A stretch of DNA of 64,000 nucleotides, from assembly GCA_018806985.1 (NCBI GenBank), contig JADANN010000256.1:1277501-1341500 (forward strand), in the 5' to 3' direction. The notes below the pieces were generated by a model. It was not told where the DNA came from. It saw only the letters and a program-made list of their open reading frames with translations, and searched no databases. Every line of letters starts with the position of its first letter. The stretch's first letter is position 1. The stretch is from Angiostrongylus vasorum (taxonomy: Eukaryota > Nematoda > Chromadorea > Rhabditida > Metastrongylidae). The position numbers and the translations under genes were made by a program. Below, piece after piece: positions 1-12,069 of the stretch.

Positions 1-424
1 GAAGAGTAAGTTAATTGCAATTTACTGAGCCAAATAGTCTATAACTTTTACAGAAAAAAGAAGAGACGTAAATATCAATCGCACTGAAATCAAAATTTCA
101 GGAATCCTTCCTTCTGCTCTTTTCCTACGCACACACTAGTGGCTGCTGGAAACAAGCTTTTTACGAGCACCTTTTTTTGTTTTTGAGGAGTGATAGGAAA
201 GAAAATAGCCAGCTTCCTTTTGTAACGTAACTATCGGCACCATTATTGATGTAGGTTTTCAGACAGGATCAGTTGGCAGTTTAAAAATAGGTACCAGTTT
301 TCTTTTTGGTTTTTAGTGGGTAAATTTAGTGTTCTCTGACTGTTCGCTTAATAGCTCATAACATTTTTCCATCTCCTTCTATGTGGAAAAGATCGCAAGA
401 TAACCATGAGTATAACTACAGTAG

Positions 425-782
425 CCGCCTACCAACGGTTTACCGCCTCATCGTGGCTGGGAGGTATTCCTGGGTGTCGGACTGTGATGTACAGCGGGAG
501 ATTCTTCTGCCCGGCAGGGTCTTCCAAGCTGAGAAGGAGCCCGGCGTTTCTATCAGAAAGCCTAGCTATCCTTGTACCAAAGTCACATGGTGGTAGATCT
601 CCTTCTGATCCACAAGGGCTGCGGCTACCTGTGGTGACGAAGCCCTGGGGCAGACTTTGGCCAGGCTGACCTCGGGATTCCAGTGAACCACGATGGCTTA
701 TCCAGCAATTCTCCGAAAAATGGTGATTATGCTGGGACCGGACAACCAGTGAGGACGGGCCGTTCAAGTATCAAGTATTAAG
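425..782 (+). mobile_element. Repeat family C copy (TAAGTAAG-ended)
   Basis: ACGGTTTACCGCCTCATCG marks the 5' end. GCCGTTCAAGTATCAAGTAT marks the 3' end, near a short AAGT-type terminus. The open frames here are repeat shadows on both strands. The terminal short tandem repeat suggests mobilisation by an RTE-type retrotransposon. Confidence 0.8.
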
Positions 783-1943
783 TGTAACTACAGTAGAGTA
801 ATGCAATGGTCTAGGATCGATGATGCATTATTAGTAGATGAATTAACTCTCTTAAAAAGTCAGTCTTTAGACGATACAGGAAGTACTTCGTGCAAAAATG
901 AGGCAGCGACTAGCACCAAGCCTTGCTATTGTTTTTGCCTAAAGTAGAAGCCGCAGTAGTCGATATTCGGCCATTGCCCTACTGCACATATATAGGTCGT
1001 TGTTTTGTAATCTGTTTCACGCAAGAGGAAATGAACAAATATTTCCAGTTGCTTAGCTAACAGTTAAAGTACACATTTTTCATCAGAGAGGAATTGAAGA
1101 AGGACTAAGTCTTGCTCTTGAACATCCAAATCGACCTGTCCAGAACGACTACTTCACCAAATTGTACTGGAAGGCAAGTCAGAAAAACATAATGGTGCAT
1201 TTCTTTTTTCTCTCAGCCTTCCTACACAAAAAGAGCGCTTGCAAGAAACGATATTTCGAGCAGCCACCGTTGCGTGCACAAGAAAAAGAGGGAAAGAAAT
1301 AATCCATGAAGTTCGCGCGAGAAATGGCTATTTCCAATGGCTACAAAAACTGTAGCTCCTCGAGATAGGTACAAAGAAAAAAACCTTCCCTTCAAACGTC
1401 ACTTCTACTGAAAATGAGGTTCCGTTTGTCACGCCCTTTAGTTGCGACGGAATAAATGCTTCTCTAAAACGTTGCTTAAAAGGGTTACTTTAGACAAACG
1501 GTAGCATGCCTGAAATATCACCGAGCACCCAATATGTGAAGTGGAAAACTGCATGAATTGCTCTAACCATAGAAAAGACGATCCGTAGATGAGTTAATTG
1601 TGCGGGGACGAATGTATTGGTGGAATTGGTAGGCCACTCCGTGCCCTTATAAACGAACAACTACAGAAGACAGGCATGGTTAAATGAAATACTACACCAG
1701 ACGCGCATAGGACAAAGAAGCATAACAGGGAAGATTTCGAAGTAGAATTCGTCATCTTTGCACAGGAGTGCTAGACTTCAGCACGTGAAACTGTCAAAGA
1801 TTGTCACGTGTCACCTGTCATCGCAGTGATCGCCGAGGAAATTCGCCAGCGCCTGTAAACATTCCATTTCTCTCTGTTGAATGCAAGAAGAGCTCAATGA
1901 ATTCTGGTCATTTTTGGGACCTATTGACCATCACACCTATCTT
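783..1943. other. No recognisable feature
   Basis: AT-rich DNA without coding frames over 60 codons, splice-bounded exons or matches to the repeat families described here. Confidence 0.6.
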
Positions 1944-4086
1944 CTAGAGTGTTCGTGGACAACTTTGACCGTAGGGTGGGAAGACTTGCTGCTGCACATT
2001 TGACATCGCGAGGAATTTGGACGATAAGAGCGCTGGTCTATCGTTCATACGCACTACGTTTCCCGTCCACCTTATTTTCAACAGTTTGGCATTTAACCCT
2101 TCGTCATTGACTTTTGATCGTTGACGTAAATCGAAGCTTCGGATTCCTTCCCTCACTTACGTAATACGGAGACTCCTATCATAGTCCTTTCGACAGCGCA
2201 TTCTACAACGCTGAGTGATCTTTGCTACGTTGTGACCAGTTTTCTGTCGCATGCATTTGAGCAGGAAAAATCTTTGGATCGAAAAAGAATGCACGGAGTT
2301 GAGTGTTTCTTGTTTTCTCACTACATTCCCAATGCTCTTGAAAACTTCCAGGCTGGTCGCTTCTTTCTGGTCAGCTCTAGTGCTAAGTCGTTCTTCATGT
2401 TGAATTCCCGGCATAGATAGACGTAAGTTAAGCATTCAGAAATATTTATTTCGTTGAGCATGGGTATGTGAAACCAGTCCGTTCTTTATGAACATCGTTT
2501 TGTGAGATTTAGTAGAAGACCAATCTTTATGCAAATGTTATCAAATTTCGGCAGCATTCTTTCTGCCTGGCTAATATTTAATGCTATAAGGACGATGTCA
2601 CCAGGTAAACAAAGATGGTACAATTGCCCATCATTGATTTCTACTCTTATATCGTTTCATTCCAGTGTTCTCACGGCGTTCTAGAGAGTAGTGGTAAATA
2701 ATTTTGGCGAGGTGTTATCCCCTTGCTTAACCCCTCATTTGACATCAATATTGCCATTGTCATAGAATAAGAACGTCGTAGTTCTCAAGTTTTTATACAG
2801 CTCATCAACAATCTTTACATACTGAGTAGGAATGTCTTGCCTTTCCAGGGCTTCTATAACTGCCTATCTTTCAATTGAGTTGAAACTTCCTTTATAAGTG
2901 GGACAAAGCGATCTCTTAGACGCTCGGCGATACTTCCATGAGTCTTGTTAACGTGTGGATGCGGTGCATCGCACTGAATCCAACAGACAGATTGGGCCAC
3001 AGTTGCCGATATCGTGGCGCTCATCCTTTTGGAACCATAGCACAGTCTCGCTGGTCTTCCATTAAATGAGAACTTTGTATTCTGACAAGTAACATGTGAA
3101 GAGTTGATGCAGTGTGTTTTCAAGACCTGACAATAGGTTCTCTATGTGTCCATGTCTTGTTTTGTCCGAATCAAGTGTTCTTCGATTTTTCACCAACGAA
3201 GAAGCAGGTCGGATTTTGGTTGAGAGAATGCAGCTATCCTCCTTCATTGGAGGACAGGAGTACGTGGCCACCGAAGAGATTCAAGTGGTAGTTGTGCACG
3301 ATTTTTTTCCCTCGCCTTGCTGGAGATTGCAACTTTTTCCTTCCGGGCGTTTTACTACAGCTATCTTGCCCTGTATTTTTTTCGTCACATTCTTCATTCG
3401 ATCGGTGCTCCAGATCATTGAATTCGACTCGATGTGGCAACGAACACCCATATTACGAGGATTACCATCTCTGGACTATCGTCTGGAATCAAGGGACGCG
3501 GGCAGTCCCACTCATAACAGCATGGATCTGAGGAAGGCGAAATCGCAGAAATATCAGCCATCGACCAACATACTAACAGCAACGACAACAACAACGACAA
3601 CGATGACCTCGCATAAGCTCAAGGAGATCAGTTTATAGGATCGTATAAATAAATATATCGTCTGGAATTAGTCTGATTCTGGAAAAGACGAAATTATCAA
3701 AACCTTAGCCGAATAAACTTTATTCTCAACCTCGTGTTAGTTCAATAACAAAGAATGTATTGATTACATTGTCCTATAATTGGCGATGTTCCGGTTGCCT
3801 TTACGAAGCTATGCTCAGCTCTGCTGCTTCTGCCATAACTGCTGCACTTATGTTCTTACTATGTTTTTTACCGCTTTTCTGCAGTGTTTTGGAAGTTCGA
3901 CGAAGTGGGGTTGGCGGTTACCTGTGGCTCGCGCGTATTCCACGCTGGCGTATCAGTACGAGTGTTTCCGGAGAATAACGTCCTTTGGGAATTTTCGAAA
4001 TTTCACCTTTCATAGCACTAACGTGAAAATATTGAGTGAGCCGATCGTATTGCTCGTCAAGGTTATCAATAATGGCTTCTTCCCAA
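1944..4086 (-). mobile_element. Second RTE copy, truncated and interrupted by a 390-bp insertion
   Basis: DNA-level similarity to the RTE at 39.5-42.9 kb is clear. At 1944-2156 the reverse strand encodes MREGIRSFDLRQRSKVND and KIRWTGNVVRMND. At 2500-3270 it matches the RT region, and at 3770-4086 the linker between endonuclease and RT. The 3' end is lost near 1944 and the 5' part is lost beyond 4086. Around 3380-3768 the alignment is broken by an inserted CAA-rich element. Confidence 0.85.
3380..3768 (+). mobile_element. Family E: CAA-rich element of about 390 bp nested in an RTE copy
   Basis: The element interrupts the RTE copy, so its limits can be estimated by aligning the RTE across the gap. 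Imperfect flanking copies (TTGCCCTGTATT and TTGTCCTATAATT) may be a target-site duplication. Inside are a degraded hammerhead-like motif (3524-3560), CATCGACCAAC with CAA-type repeats, ACCTCGC, and ATAAATAAATATATC. No protein is encoded. Confidence 0.65.
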
Positions 4087-4302
4087 GGACCGTGATTTTC
4101 ATTGTGTTGTCATCAAGAAAAGTTGAAGTTAACTACGCTCACCAGTAGTTTTCCACTTCGTAATCACGATATGACTGAAGCCCTTTTTTGCTCATAAAAA
4201 TAGAAACTACTTCTACCACTTGTTTGCTTGGTTGTTTTTTGGCGCGGATAATGAAAGGAATACAAGATGATAAATTTTTGGTTGTTGATTAGTCCTTAAG
4301 GG

Positions 4303-4500
4303 ATGCTCCATGCATTCGACTTCAGTAAGCATCGCAGAGGTACATCCGGCCTATACAATAATTTGCAGTAGCCTACCACTGTATCAACTCAGTGCTGCTG
4401 TTCTTCCAGACAGGTTTTGTTCAGCATTTGCGAACCACGAAGGAAGTCTTCGTGAGCTCCGAGCACGGGATAGAACTCGTCATCGATTCAGTGGGTATTG
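4303..4500 (-). mobile_element. SINE A, head missing
   Basis: Reverse complement of the family body: CCATGCATTCGACTTCAGTA, GTAGCCTACCACTGTATCAA and CAGTGCTGCTGTTCTTCCAG. Confidence 0.7.
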
Positions 4501-5066
4501 CAGATGATTTTTAACCACTGCACTGCAATGCATTCATCCCAAGTGACGCTTACGAATTTGAATATTGAATACACACTGTTTCCTTTGCTGTTGAACCAAA
4601 AGGCCAGTTTCCTAACGGGAAAGTTCCGCTACTGTGAGTGATACATTCGAAAGAACGTGCACTGGAATTTATGCATGTCTCATCTGTTGTGCATTTTATT
4701 CCACAGAGCTCTTCTACCGCAATTTTTGTATTCTATCGATATCTTTCCTAACCTAGATCACATTTCAGACGCATCCTGGGAGAATCTTTTCTGTTCAGCT
4801 AATAGTTTACGAAAAGCCTTTCTTTTGGACGAGTTCATTTTTTGACGACAGACCATTGTTGTTGAAGAAAGTGTACAACATAGAGACTGTAGGCAATGGA
4901 GAGACATAGAAATGTTTCTAGTTAGACACTAGAATTAGGCACACAAAGAAATATTTCTGCCTTGATTAACTGATAAGTCACTGAAGAAACTTCTTCAGGG
5001 TGGCTTGATGTTCACAAAGAATACCATCAATGCGATTCAGCACAGCTTGCTTTTCGCAGCACTTGT

Positions 5067-5249
5067 CAAGTAGGACCCACTCGCAACAGCACGGCTCTGA
5101 GGGAGGCGAAGTCGCCGACAGGTTAGCCATCGACCAACAACGACAACAACAACAACAGCAACAACAACAACGACAACGACAACAACAACAACCTCGCATC
5201 GGCTCAACAAGATCAGTTCATAAGAATATATAAATAAATATATCAACTA
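5067..5249 (+). mobile_element. Family E copy with long CAA repeat
   Basis: GTAGGACCCACTCGCAACAG, a degraded hammerhead-like motif (GGCTCTGAGGGAGGCGAAGT at 5093), GCCATCGACCAACAAC, a 65-bp CAA/CGA repeat, ACCTCGCATCGGCTCAACAA and TATAAATAAATATATCAAC. The same blocks occur in order at 3.5 and 46.4-46.8 kb. Confidence 0.75.
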
Positions 5250-5250
5250 T

Positions 5251-5542
5251 TGACTTATTATTTACTGCCTACTCTTTTTAGCGGCAGGGTATGCGTTGCG
5301 AAATATAACTTCAATGATGCTGAGATATTTGCAGGGCTCTGGACCGCGGGTGTCTGCGGTGGGGAACGAACGCGCTATTGTCCTTTCAGGGGAGCAGCGC
5401 GCTCACCACCACACCATGCGGGTCCTTCGTTTCGCCTGTCTCTCAGCTAGTTCTATTGATCTTTTGCCATCAGCATCATTAAAGTTATATTTCGCAACAC
5501 ATACCCTGCCGCTAAAAAGAGTAGGCAGTAAATAATAAGTCA
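5251..5542. mobile_element. Family B composite with 73-bp terminal inverted repeats
   Basis: The ends 5251-5323 and 5470-5542 are near-perfect inverted repeats beginning TGACTTATTATTTACTGCC. Between them, on the reverse strand, is a tRNA-like SINE body (GGTGTGGTGGTGAGCGCGC, GCGTTCGTTCCCCACCG). The ends equal the 3' tail of the SINE B body found elsewhere, so the unit is a tail-body-tail palindrome. Confidence 0.85.
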
Positions 5543-5815
5543 AAATTGTGATTATAACTGCAGCCTCAGCTTAACTGGGTTCGTTGCCGATTTGGGTCCC
5601 CCCAGATCAATCCCGCTGACGGGTGATTGCTGATGGCAAAAGATCAATAGAACTAGCTGAGAGACAGGCGAAACGAAGGACCCGCATGGTGTGGTGGTGA
5701 GCGCGCTACTCCCCGGAAAGGACAATAGCGCGTTCGTTCCCCACCATAGGCACCTGCGGTCCAGAGTTTTGCAAATGTCTCAGCATCATTAAAGTTATAT
5801 CAACTGTTTATGCCC
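5543..5815 (+). mobile_element. SINE B copy
   Basis: The body reads ACTGCAGCCTCAGCTTAACT, then GGGTTCGTTGCCGATTTGGG, then CGCATGGTGTGGTGGTGAGC (A-box-like) and GCGTTCGTTCCCCACC (B-box-like), ending CAGCATCATTAAAGTTATAT. It abuts the inverted-repeat unit directly. Confidence 0.8.
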
Positions 5816-7410
5816 ATGTTTATAGAAAACTGGTCTTTTCAGTTATTACCATTTCATTTTACTAGCTAGAAACTACAAATTATGCACACATAAAATACAA
5901 ATATGTGTGTATATCTAACGTGGTTTAACAATTATAGCAATAGAAGCAACTTTTGCATAGAATCAAGATCGAAGGAGATTATTTAGAGCTCACTAATGGG
6001 TACGAGGGAAGCAGTCACAATCTCCATATGCAACTTTCAATCCTTGTCTTGAATAAATAGTCTTCACATAGAAGAACGTACCGGGTGTTGTACACATTGC
6101 ACGACGTCTATTGAAAAATTCCAAGCAATTATGTTTCCCACTACGATTTCATCTAGTGCTAACTTTCCAGAACGTTAAGCAGCGTATTTACGATCACCTA
6201 GTTCCGTAATTTTCTTGTAAAATCCCATACCTTGTCTCACTTTTTTTTTTCAAATTTCAATCTTTGCCACTCTGTCACTTCCCACCTTTGCCGCTTTCTT
6301 CAACGAAATGAGAAGTCAGCGGAGAACCATTATCGAGTCTTGTATAACGCAAGTAGACGTTCATGTTGAAGTCATTCAGTGATGTATTCCACAAGTATTC
6401 ATTATACATTCTCGAAAAAAGTGAAAAAAAAAGCCGAATGCACCTATGTATGGGTGAAAGAGGATGTGTCCAAACCAAGAAGAGAAAGTAATTGTGCGCC
6501 GCTAGTCTTTCTAGCAAATGAACCGTGGAAGGCTATCAGATCAATATCGTCTTCCACGAAAAGTTTCTTTTGATTGTTGCTTTCAATATTTGTTGTTTTG
6601 TGATCTCGGCGAAATGGTCGTGCAGTGAACTAGGGGCAACAAAGTAATTGTCTTTTCTCCAACCTTTGTACTCCACACCATTATATCGCTCGGATTCATT
6701 TGGACTATCAGTTGTCCGTCGTTCAAGTTCCAGTCGAAGACTTGTTTGAAGTGTTTCTTCTGGTTTTTTCTTATAGCTGCCGATAAGGTGTCTATTTCTC
6801 CCTAGTAGGCTCTCAACCAAAGGAAGCATAGTGGACTACCAGTGTAGAATTGCATTCCCTCACTTAACAGTCCGATTAATGGCTTAATATTGTACAACAT
6901 GTCTTGTCGGTCATATTTCTGTCGGAAAGGTGGAGTTTTGCAAAAAGCTTTAAAATTTTCTTCTCATCATATAACAGTGACTAAAACAACAAGCAAGACG
7001 AGTGTTCAAACTCCAGTATTTAAGAGGTCATTCACAGACGCTCTAAGACAGTCACACCATTCGACAAACATATGTAAGCTTATTATGAATGTTTTCAGTT
7101 GATATATAAATAAAAGAAATCTGGAGGTTCACTTGTCAGTAACATACAAGCTGTATTATTCGGCCACGATGAAAACTGGAGAACAAAACTTTGTTAAAGG
7201 TTTGAACCCAAGTAAGTTTACCATGGAATTCTCTTCGGAAAATTTGTTACGTTTTTTAATTCGCTGTTTCTTCCGTAAGTAAGTCAAGTTACCAGGTCCT
7301 TATATCTTCCAGTTACCCAAATCATTGCGAGATATTGCAAAGCCGACATCCCGCGGTTGTACAGGGCGTAAAAACCTCGACTTTTGACCAAGAAATCACT
7401 GTTCTTTTTT
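5816..7410. other. Mostly featureless; two coding-like frames
   Basis: A 97-codon reverse frame (6829-6536) contains SNP-free, charged sequence such as ERYNGVEYKGWRKDNYFVAP, and a 70-codon forward frame lies at 6890-7102. Neither has convincing splice borders or a known domain. Confidence 0.35.
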
Positions 7411-7660
7411 AACTTATTATTTAATGCCTAATCTTTTTAACGGCAGGGTATATATTGCTTAATATAACTTCAGTGATGCTGAACTGCAGCTTCAGCTTAA
7501 CTGGGTTCGTTGCCGATTTGGGCTTCTCAGATCAATCCCGCTAACGGGTGCTTGCTGATGGCAAAGGATCGATAGAACTAGCTGAGAGACAGACGAAACG
7601 AAGCACCCGCATGGTGTGGTGGTGAACGCGTTACTCCCCGGGAAGGACGATAGCGCGTTC
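7411..7660 (+). mobile_element. SINE B body with an inverted tail at its 5' end
   Basis: Positions 7411-7482 are the SINE B tail in reverse orientation. They join at ACTGCAGC to a forward body that stops after the B box (GCGTTCGTTCCCC). The same tail/body junction is seen at 5542/5543. Confidence 0.8.
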
Positions 7661-9094
7661 GTTCCCCAGTTGTTCTTTCTGTTTTCCGGTTGTTACCATA
7701 GATCACAGCTATTGCATAGAATGGTGAATATAAGGATTACTTACATTGATTTTATACAAGTTGTAGAACACTCCCCAATGATGAGAGCAATGAGTTTCAT
7801 ATGTGAAGCGTGAAAAAATTGTAGCGCATAGTATCAACATTTCACCTTTAGATGAATAGAGCAAAGCCTATTCTATAGCTTTGTCATGCTCTAAGCCCCA
7901 CCATTCCGCTAGCTATCGAAAATATATCATTTACTATCGAAAAACCCGACACTGTTGTGTTGGAATTGCTGGCGAGTTTTACCGTCTTTGCAGTCCCCAC
8001 GTAATCAGCGGTCGTGGCGCCTGCTCAGCTCGAAGAAGGGTGTTACGGTCCCCCAAACTCTTCTTTTTTCTTACTCATCTCCACCGTATGGGTACCCTGA
8101 AGAGAACATGAAAATACCTTGATGATTTTGGTAAAACTAGTGATGATAGCGATATATGAACCTTTTGTGAAGAACGAGTGAAGAACATGGACGAGTGGTA
8201 CCAGTGATCCATGAATAAAATTTTGTCTTCCGACATCCATGGATTGTGAGAAGAACATTCCTTACCTAGAATAATATTTATTTTTGTGTGCAGCTTATTA
8301 ACAATACTAAACGGAAGAAAAAAGATGGTGCTGACGTGGAAACATCACGCGTCTGTGGGAGGGGAAGCGTCCATGTTGAACGCACCGTTTTAGCTGAGCT
8401 CAGAAATAGCATTGAATTGAGCGTATGGTTTCCAACAGACGTTATTTCTTTCAAAATATTTAAAATCCACTGCCACCAGCTTTGACCTGTGCAGCAAACG
8501 TATCGATGCTGCGAAAAAACTGAAAAAAGTTGAAAGTATCACTTATGCATCTCCGACATGTCATTCCTTGTCTACCGTTGCTGAAACACTCTCTGATCAT
8601 TTGTACACTTGAGCACCAATGTAAGCCAATGCTGGCAATTCAATTTCTCTGAATCAAAGATGTTTCCAGGATCTTGGAGGGACCACTTCTTGAAGGACAA
8701 AACATTTCAAGCGCTTAAAAACTGTCGAAAATTCTGAAAATTATGGTCAAGGCAAATTTTCGACACAATTTCTCAGGCTAGTAAAATTAGACAGCAATGC
8801 TGCTTTTTTCCACAGTCGTGTGAGATCAAAGAGGTTCGTTTGTACGGGAGAATGCAGTAAACCGGTTGACATGCGCCCGGAAACTTTCGCTTGTTTATCA
8901 GTCACGTTGAATTGGTAATTGTTTCACTGCTCACGCAATGTAATCGTGATATTCTGATATTATCATAGCTGACGTTCCAGCTGTTATCTCTGCCCCGTCA
9001 ATCATTCAGTGATACGAGCCGATGCCCGTAAAGTAAAGTCTCCATCTCCCCACTGTCTAGGGAATAAGCAGCTCAGTTGTTTTTGTCCGATTTA

Positions 9095-10090
9095 GATAGT
9101 TGTAGATTAGCACATCTTTTACCAAAATATTTTCAAAAAGTGGAAAAAGTCTGACCATCGAATCATTGTGCTGTGTGTTTGACATCGTATTTGAACCAGT
9201 CACTAATGGCTATTGCCTTGCGGCTTCTCGTACACCTGATTTCCGTTGTGCACTTGGCACTATCTCTGTTCACTTACTTTTGCAGCAAATGCCAAACCAA
9301 TTTTTGTGGTCTTACATTAACGCTATGGGACGGATAACACAGTGGTACTGATACCGATCACCACTAGAAAGGTGCTGGTTCGACAGCGCTCTAGGCTAAC
9401 CAACCATCTCATCCCTCCGAAGGAATTGGTCCTGGAATTGTACACGAAAGAATAACTCTCTGCAATCCAAGTGAGAACGCTCAAGCCTGGCTATCAATCG
9501 ACTTAATTAGCATTCAACGACATTCGAGATGAAGAGAAAACCTTCAAGCAGCGGCCAAAGAAACATCTAAAAAATTAGAAGCCCTTCTTGGATGATGGAT
9601 CCGAGAAAAAGGATCGAATGACAGAAGTGCTGCGATTCGTGCAGGACATGAAAAGAGCAGGGTCGTGTACATTAAGGCTAGGAATATCTTTTCAGCGTTT
9701 ATATATGTTTTTCGTGTTGGTCAATTCTACTTGTTCAGTGCCGGTGTTAATCTTTTCAACAAGCTCACTTGTCAAGCTGATGGTCGTTCTTATGTGTTGC
9801 CGTGTTCTGTACTACCAATCAATGTGGAAGACTGAGACGAGTGTCTCCACTGCGTTTCACAGTTGCTCTTGGGCGTAGAATCGCTATCATCTTCGTTTTG
9901 CAATAAGCAAAGTCTCGTGGGTCGTTTTAGATTCTCTTTGCTATTTTTGAAGATCCAGCTATTAGAGGTACCTCTCTCACCTTCGGATCTGTTTTTGTAG
10001 CTTCTCTGAAAAGATTTACATGTTTGGACGGAAACGTTGTCATTTCTTCTTACTTGTGCCACTTCTAGTTGGATCATTTCGGTGGCAGAC
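9095..10090 (-). mobile_element. RTE fragments flanking a SINE D copy
   Basis: Reverse-strand pieces at 9095-9290 match the RTE C-terminal region (CTGACCATCGA and CCAGTCACTAA blocks). Those at 9800-10090 match the linker before the RT (RDFAYCKTKMIAILRP). SINE D sits between them at 9325-9690. The middle of the RT is gone. Confidence 0.65.
9325..9690 (+). mobile_element. SINE D copy
   Basis: GGACGGATAACACAGTGGTA and GCTGGTTCGACAGCG head boxes, then CTCTGCAATCCAAGTGAGAA and GACAGAAGTGCTGCGATTCG. Sits between RTE fragments. Confidence 0.8.
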
Positions 10091-10220
10091 GTTCGGTGAT
10101 CAATTTGAAGCTTACTCTTTGTAACGCTGCAGCGAAGATGTTGAATAAAACGATTTTACTTTTTAACGATCTTGTTTGAGGAATGTACTAGTGCCACTGG
10201 TTCTAAACATGTTTTGTTGG

Positions 10221-10471
10221 GGCGCGTGTGGCGCAATAGTCGGAGGTGCGCTGCACCACACACGTGGAATCGACATCCGTCCAGGGTCAGCAAATTGTTA
10301 CCAGCCTTGTCTGGGAGGATAGCAGCACTGGCTCGATACATCGGTAGGCTACCGCGAATCATTGTAAGAGCCAGATATGCATTCAATCATCTCCAACGAT
10401 GCTTAGCGAAGTCGAATGCATAGAGTATCCCTCAAAGATTGATCAACGCCAACAGCTTTATCCTTTTTTTT
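10221..10471 (+). mobile_element. SINE A (tRNA-derived)
   Basis: The head GGCGCGTGTGGCGCAATAGT contains a pol III A-box-like block and GTGGAATCGACATCC a B-box-like block. A family body follows with GGATAGCAGCACTGGCTCGA, CAGATATGCATTCAATCA and GATTGATCAACGCC. Confidence 0.82.
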
Positions 10472-11985
10472 ATTAACCATCTTGTCGATAGATCCTTCTC
10501 CACAGATGAGCGATTAAAGACATATGTGGATTAAAAAGGCTATTAACCTCCTTGGAACTCTCGGAAACCAATGCTGCAGACGATTTCCGGCATAAAATAA
10601 TGTGATGTTTATCGATTTGATACTCTCCAGACGTCTTCAGCTACCTTTGAGGCGCATGCTTCTGGAATTATAGGTCACCACGGGAGTCTTGATTATCATA
10701 TTGAGCAAGAATGCCTATTCAAACTTCGTCCCATTTCAATTCCTCGATTCTGATTTGAGGTTTTCCAAACGTCTTCTTTCGCACATAATCTTAAGTACAG
10801 TTTTTAAAGTTGCTAGTGAGCTTTATAGAAGGTGCAGCATGGTGCAAACTCCAAATGCTCCGACGACCTAATCTCCTTCACGACATGATGCATAAGCGTC
10901 CGCATAAGCCATCTCTGTCGATTAACAAAGTAGGCATTGGTCCACTTCTTACAAATAGAAATCGTCTGTTGAGACTTTAATTGTCTAGACCACTGTTCAT
11001 AACCAGTCTTGTGTTGATAAGAATACCAACACCGAATCATCTTCTTTCCTCATGCGTCCATCAACATCATAAGCGGTGTCATACGATCTAAGCTTGTATC
11101 GTGAGATCGCACTTAGTACTCTTGGGAGGAGGTAGTGAGCATTCTTAGTGAGTGAAGACTTCTACTCTAATTCTTCAGCCCTTCTGTCAATTATGCCACT
11201 ATCAGCCACGTAACTTTGCAGCTAACTGGTTGAGCATCTTTCACTGAGAGAAATCTGTGAATTGCCTAATATGATCGACACATTTTAAAATTATATCATT
11301 CATCTTTCCTTGGAATCTTGAACTAATACGGAAATGAACATGAGAAATCATTTGAAAAGAAACCACCACACAATGAAAAATACTTCGAAGAAAAATACTG
11401 GAAGGTTGGAGTAGATGCTCTTCGAAGCAGCTTGGTTTTGATAAAAACTGGAGCCCTCGGGCGATGTGACTTATGTTACCGAACAGCATTGAAAAGGGCA
11501 ACATCGTCTTGGTCACCATTTGGTTGACATAGTCAATGATTTGTCGTTTGAGTCTTTTTCCCATCCCTTAGGCTCCTTAAATTTTATTTATTGAACTTTT
11601 TAGCTAAAGTCCCGATCAAATCACCTTTTTTCCATCCTATTCAGTTTTCTTTCCATCTTAGAATTTGCTTAGAAATGAGGAAAACTTTCTGCACGCTAAG
11701 CTTTCCGTTACTGGTCTACAACCTCATTGAAGTTCTGTTCCATCGCAATCAGATAATGCATTGGACAAGCAGAAGGGCAGTTAGAGATGATTGAGCAAGC
11801 AAGTAACATAGAAAGCGAGTTCTTTCGTCTACTTCTTCTGTTTTATCTCTCGAAAGAGCGGGAACTGATGAAGAGAAATGTATGTCGTTGTGCTCACTTA
11901 CTATTAACGAAAGTGCAACAAGGAAACCCTGCCACTGTAGAGAAATGTCGTTGTGGAAGCTGACCTTGACGAAGTAGCACGAGAG

Positions 11986-12069
11986 TCAGCGTTTTCGAAT
12001 GTACGCATAAGTTACGACGTATATTGCCAGAACTGCTATCGGCATGGCATAGCCAATAATAAAAATAAC
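11986..12069 (-). CDS. Terminal membrane-helix exon, possible GPCR C-terminus
   Basis: A clean TTTTTCAG acceptor is followed by 27 codons and TGA. They read VIFIIGYAMPIAVLAIYVV and then TYAYIRKR, one helix with a central Pro and a short basic tail, as at the C-terminus of a seven-helix receptor. No other exons in the 5.8 kb up to 17830 were securely found. Confidence 0.45.
   Translation of the reverse strand, partial: VIFIIGYAMPIAVLAIYVVTYAYIRKR

Noticed and set aside
429..767. 112-codon reverse frame
   Set aside because: It lies fully inside repeat family C and is a shadow of it.
5030..5233. Poly-Gln protein frame
   Set aside because: The CAA run is the simple-repeat part of a family E element, not a gene.
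11241..11564. 107-codon reverse frame
   Set aside because: Composition is ordinary, with no domain, splice border or leader; frames of this length are expected by chance in 64 kb.
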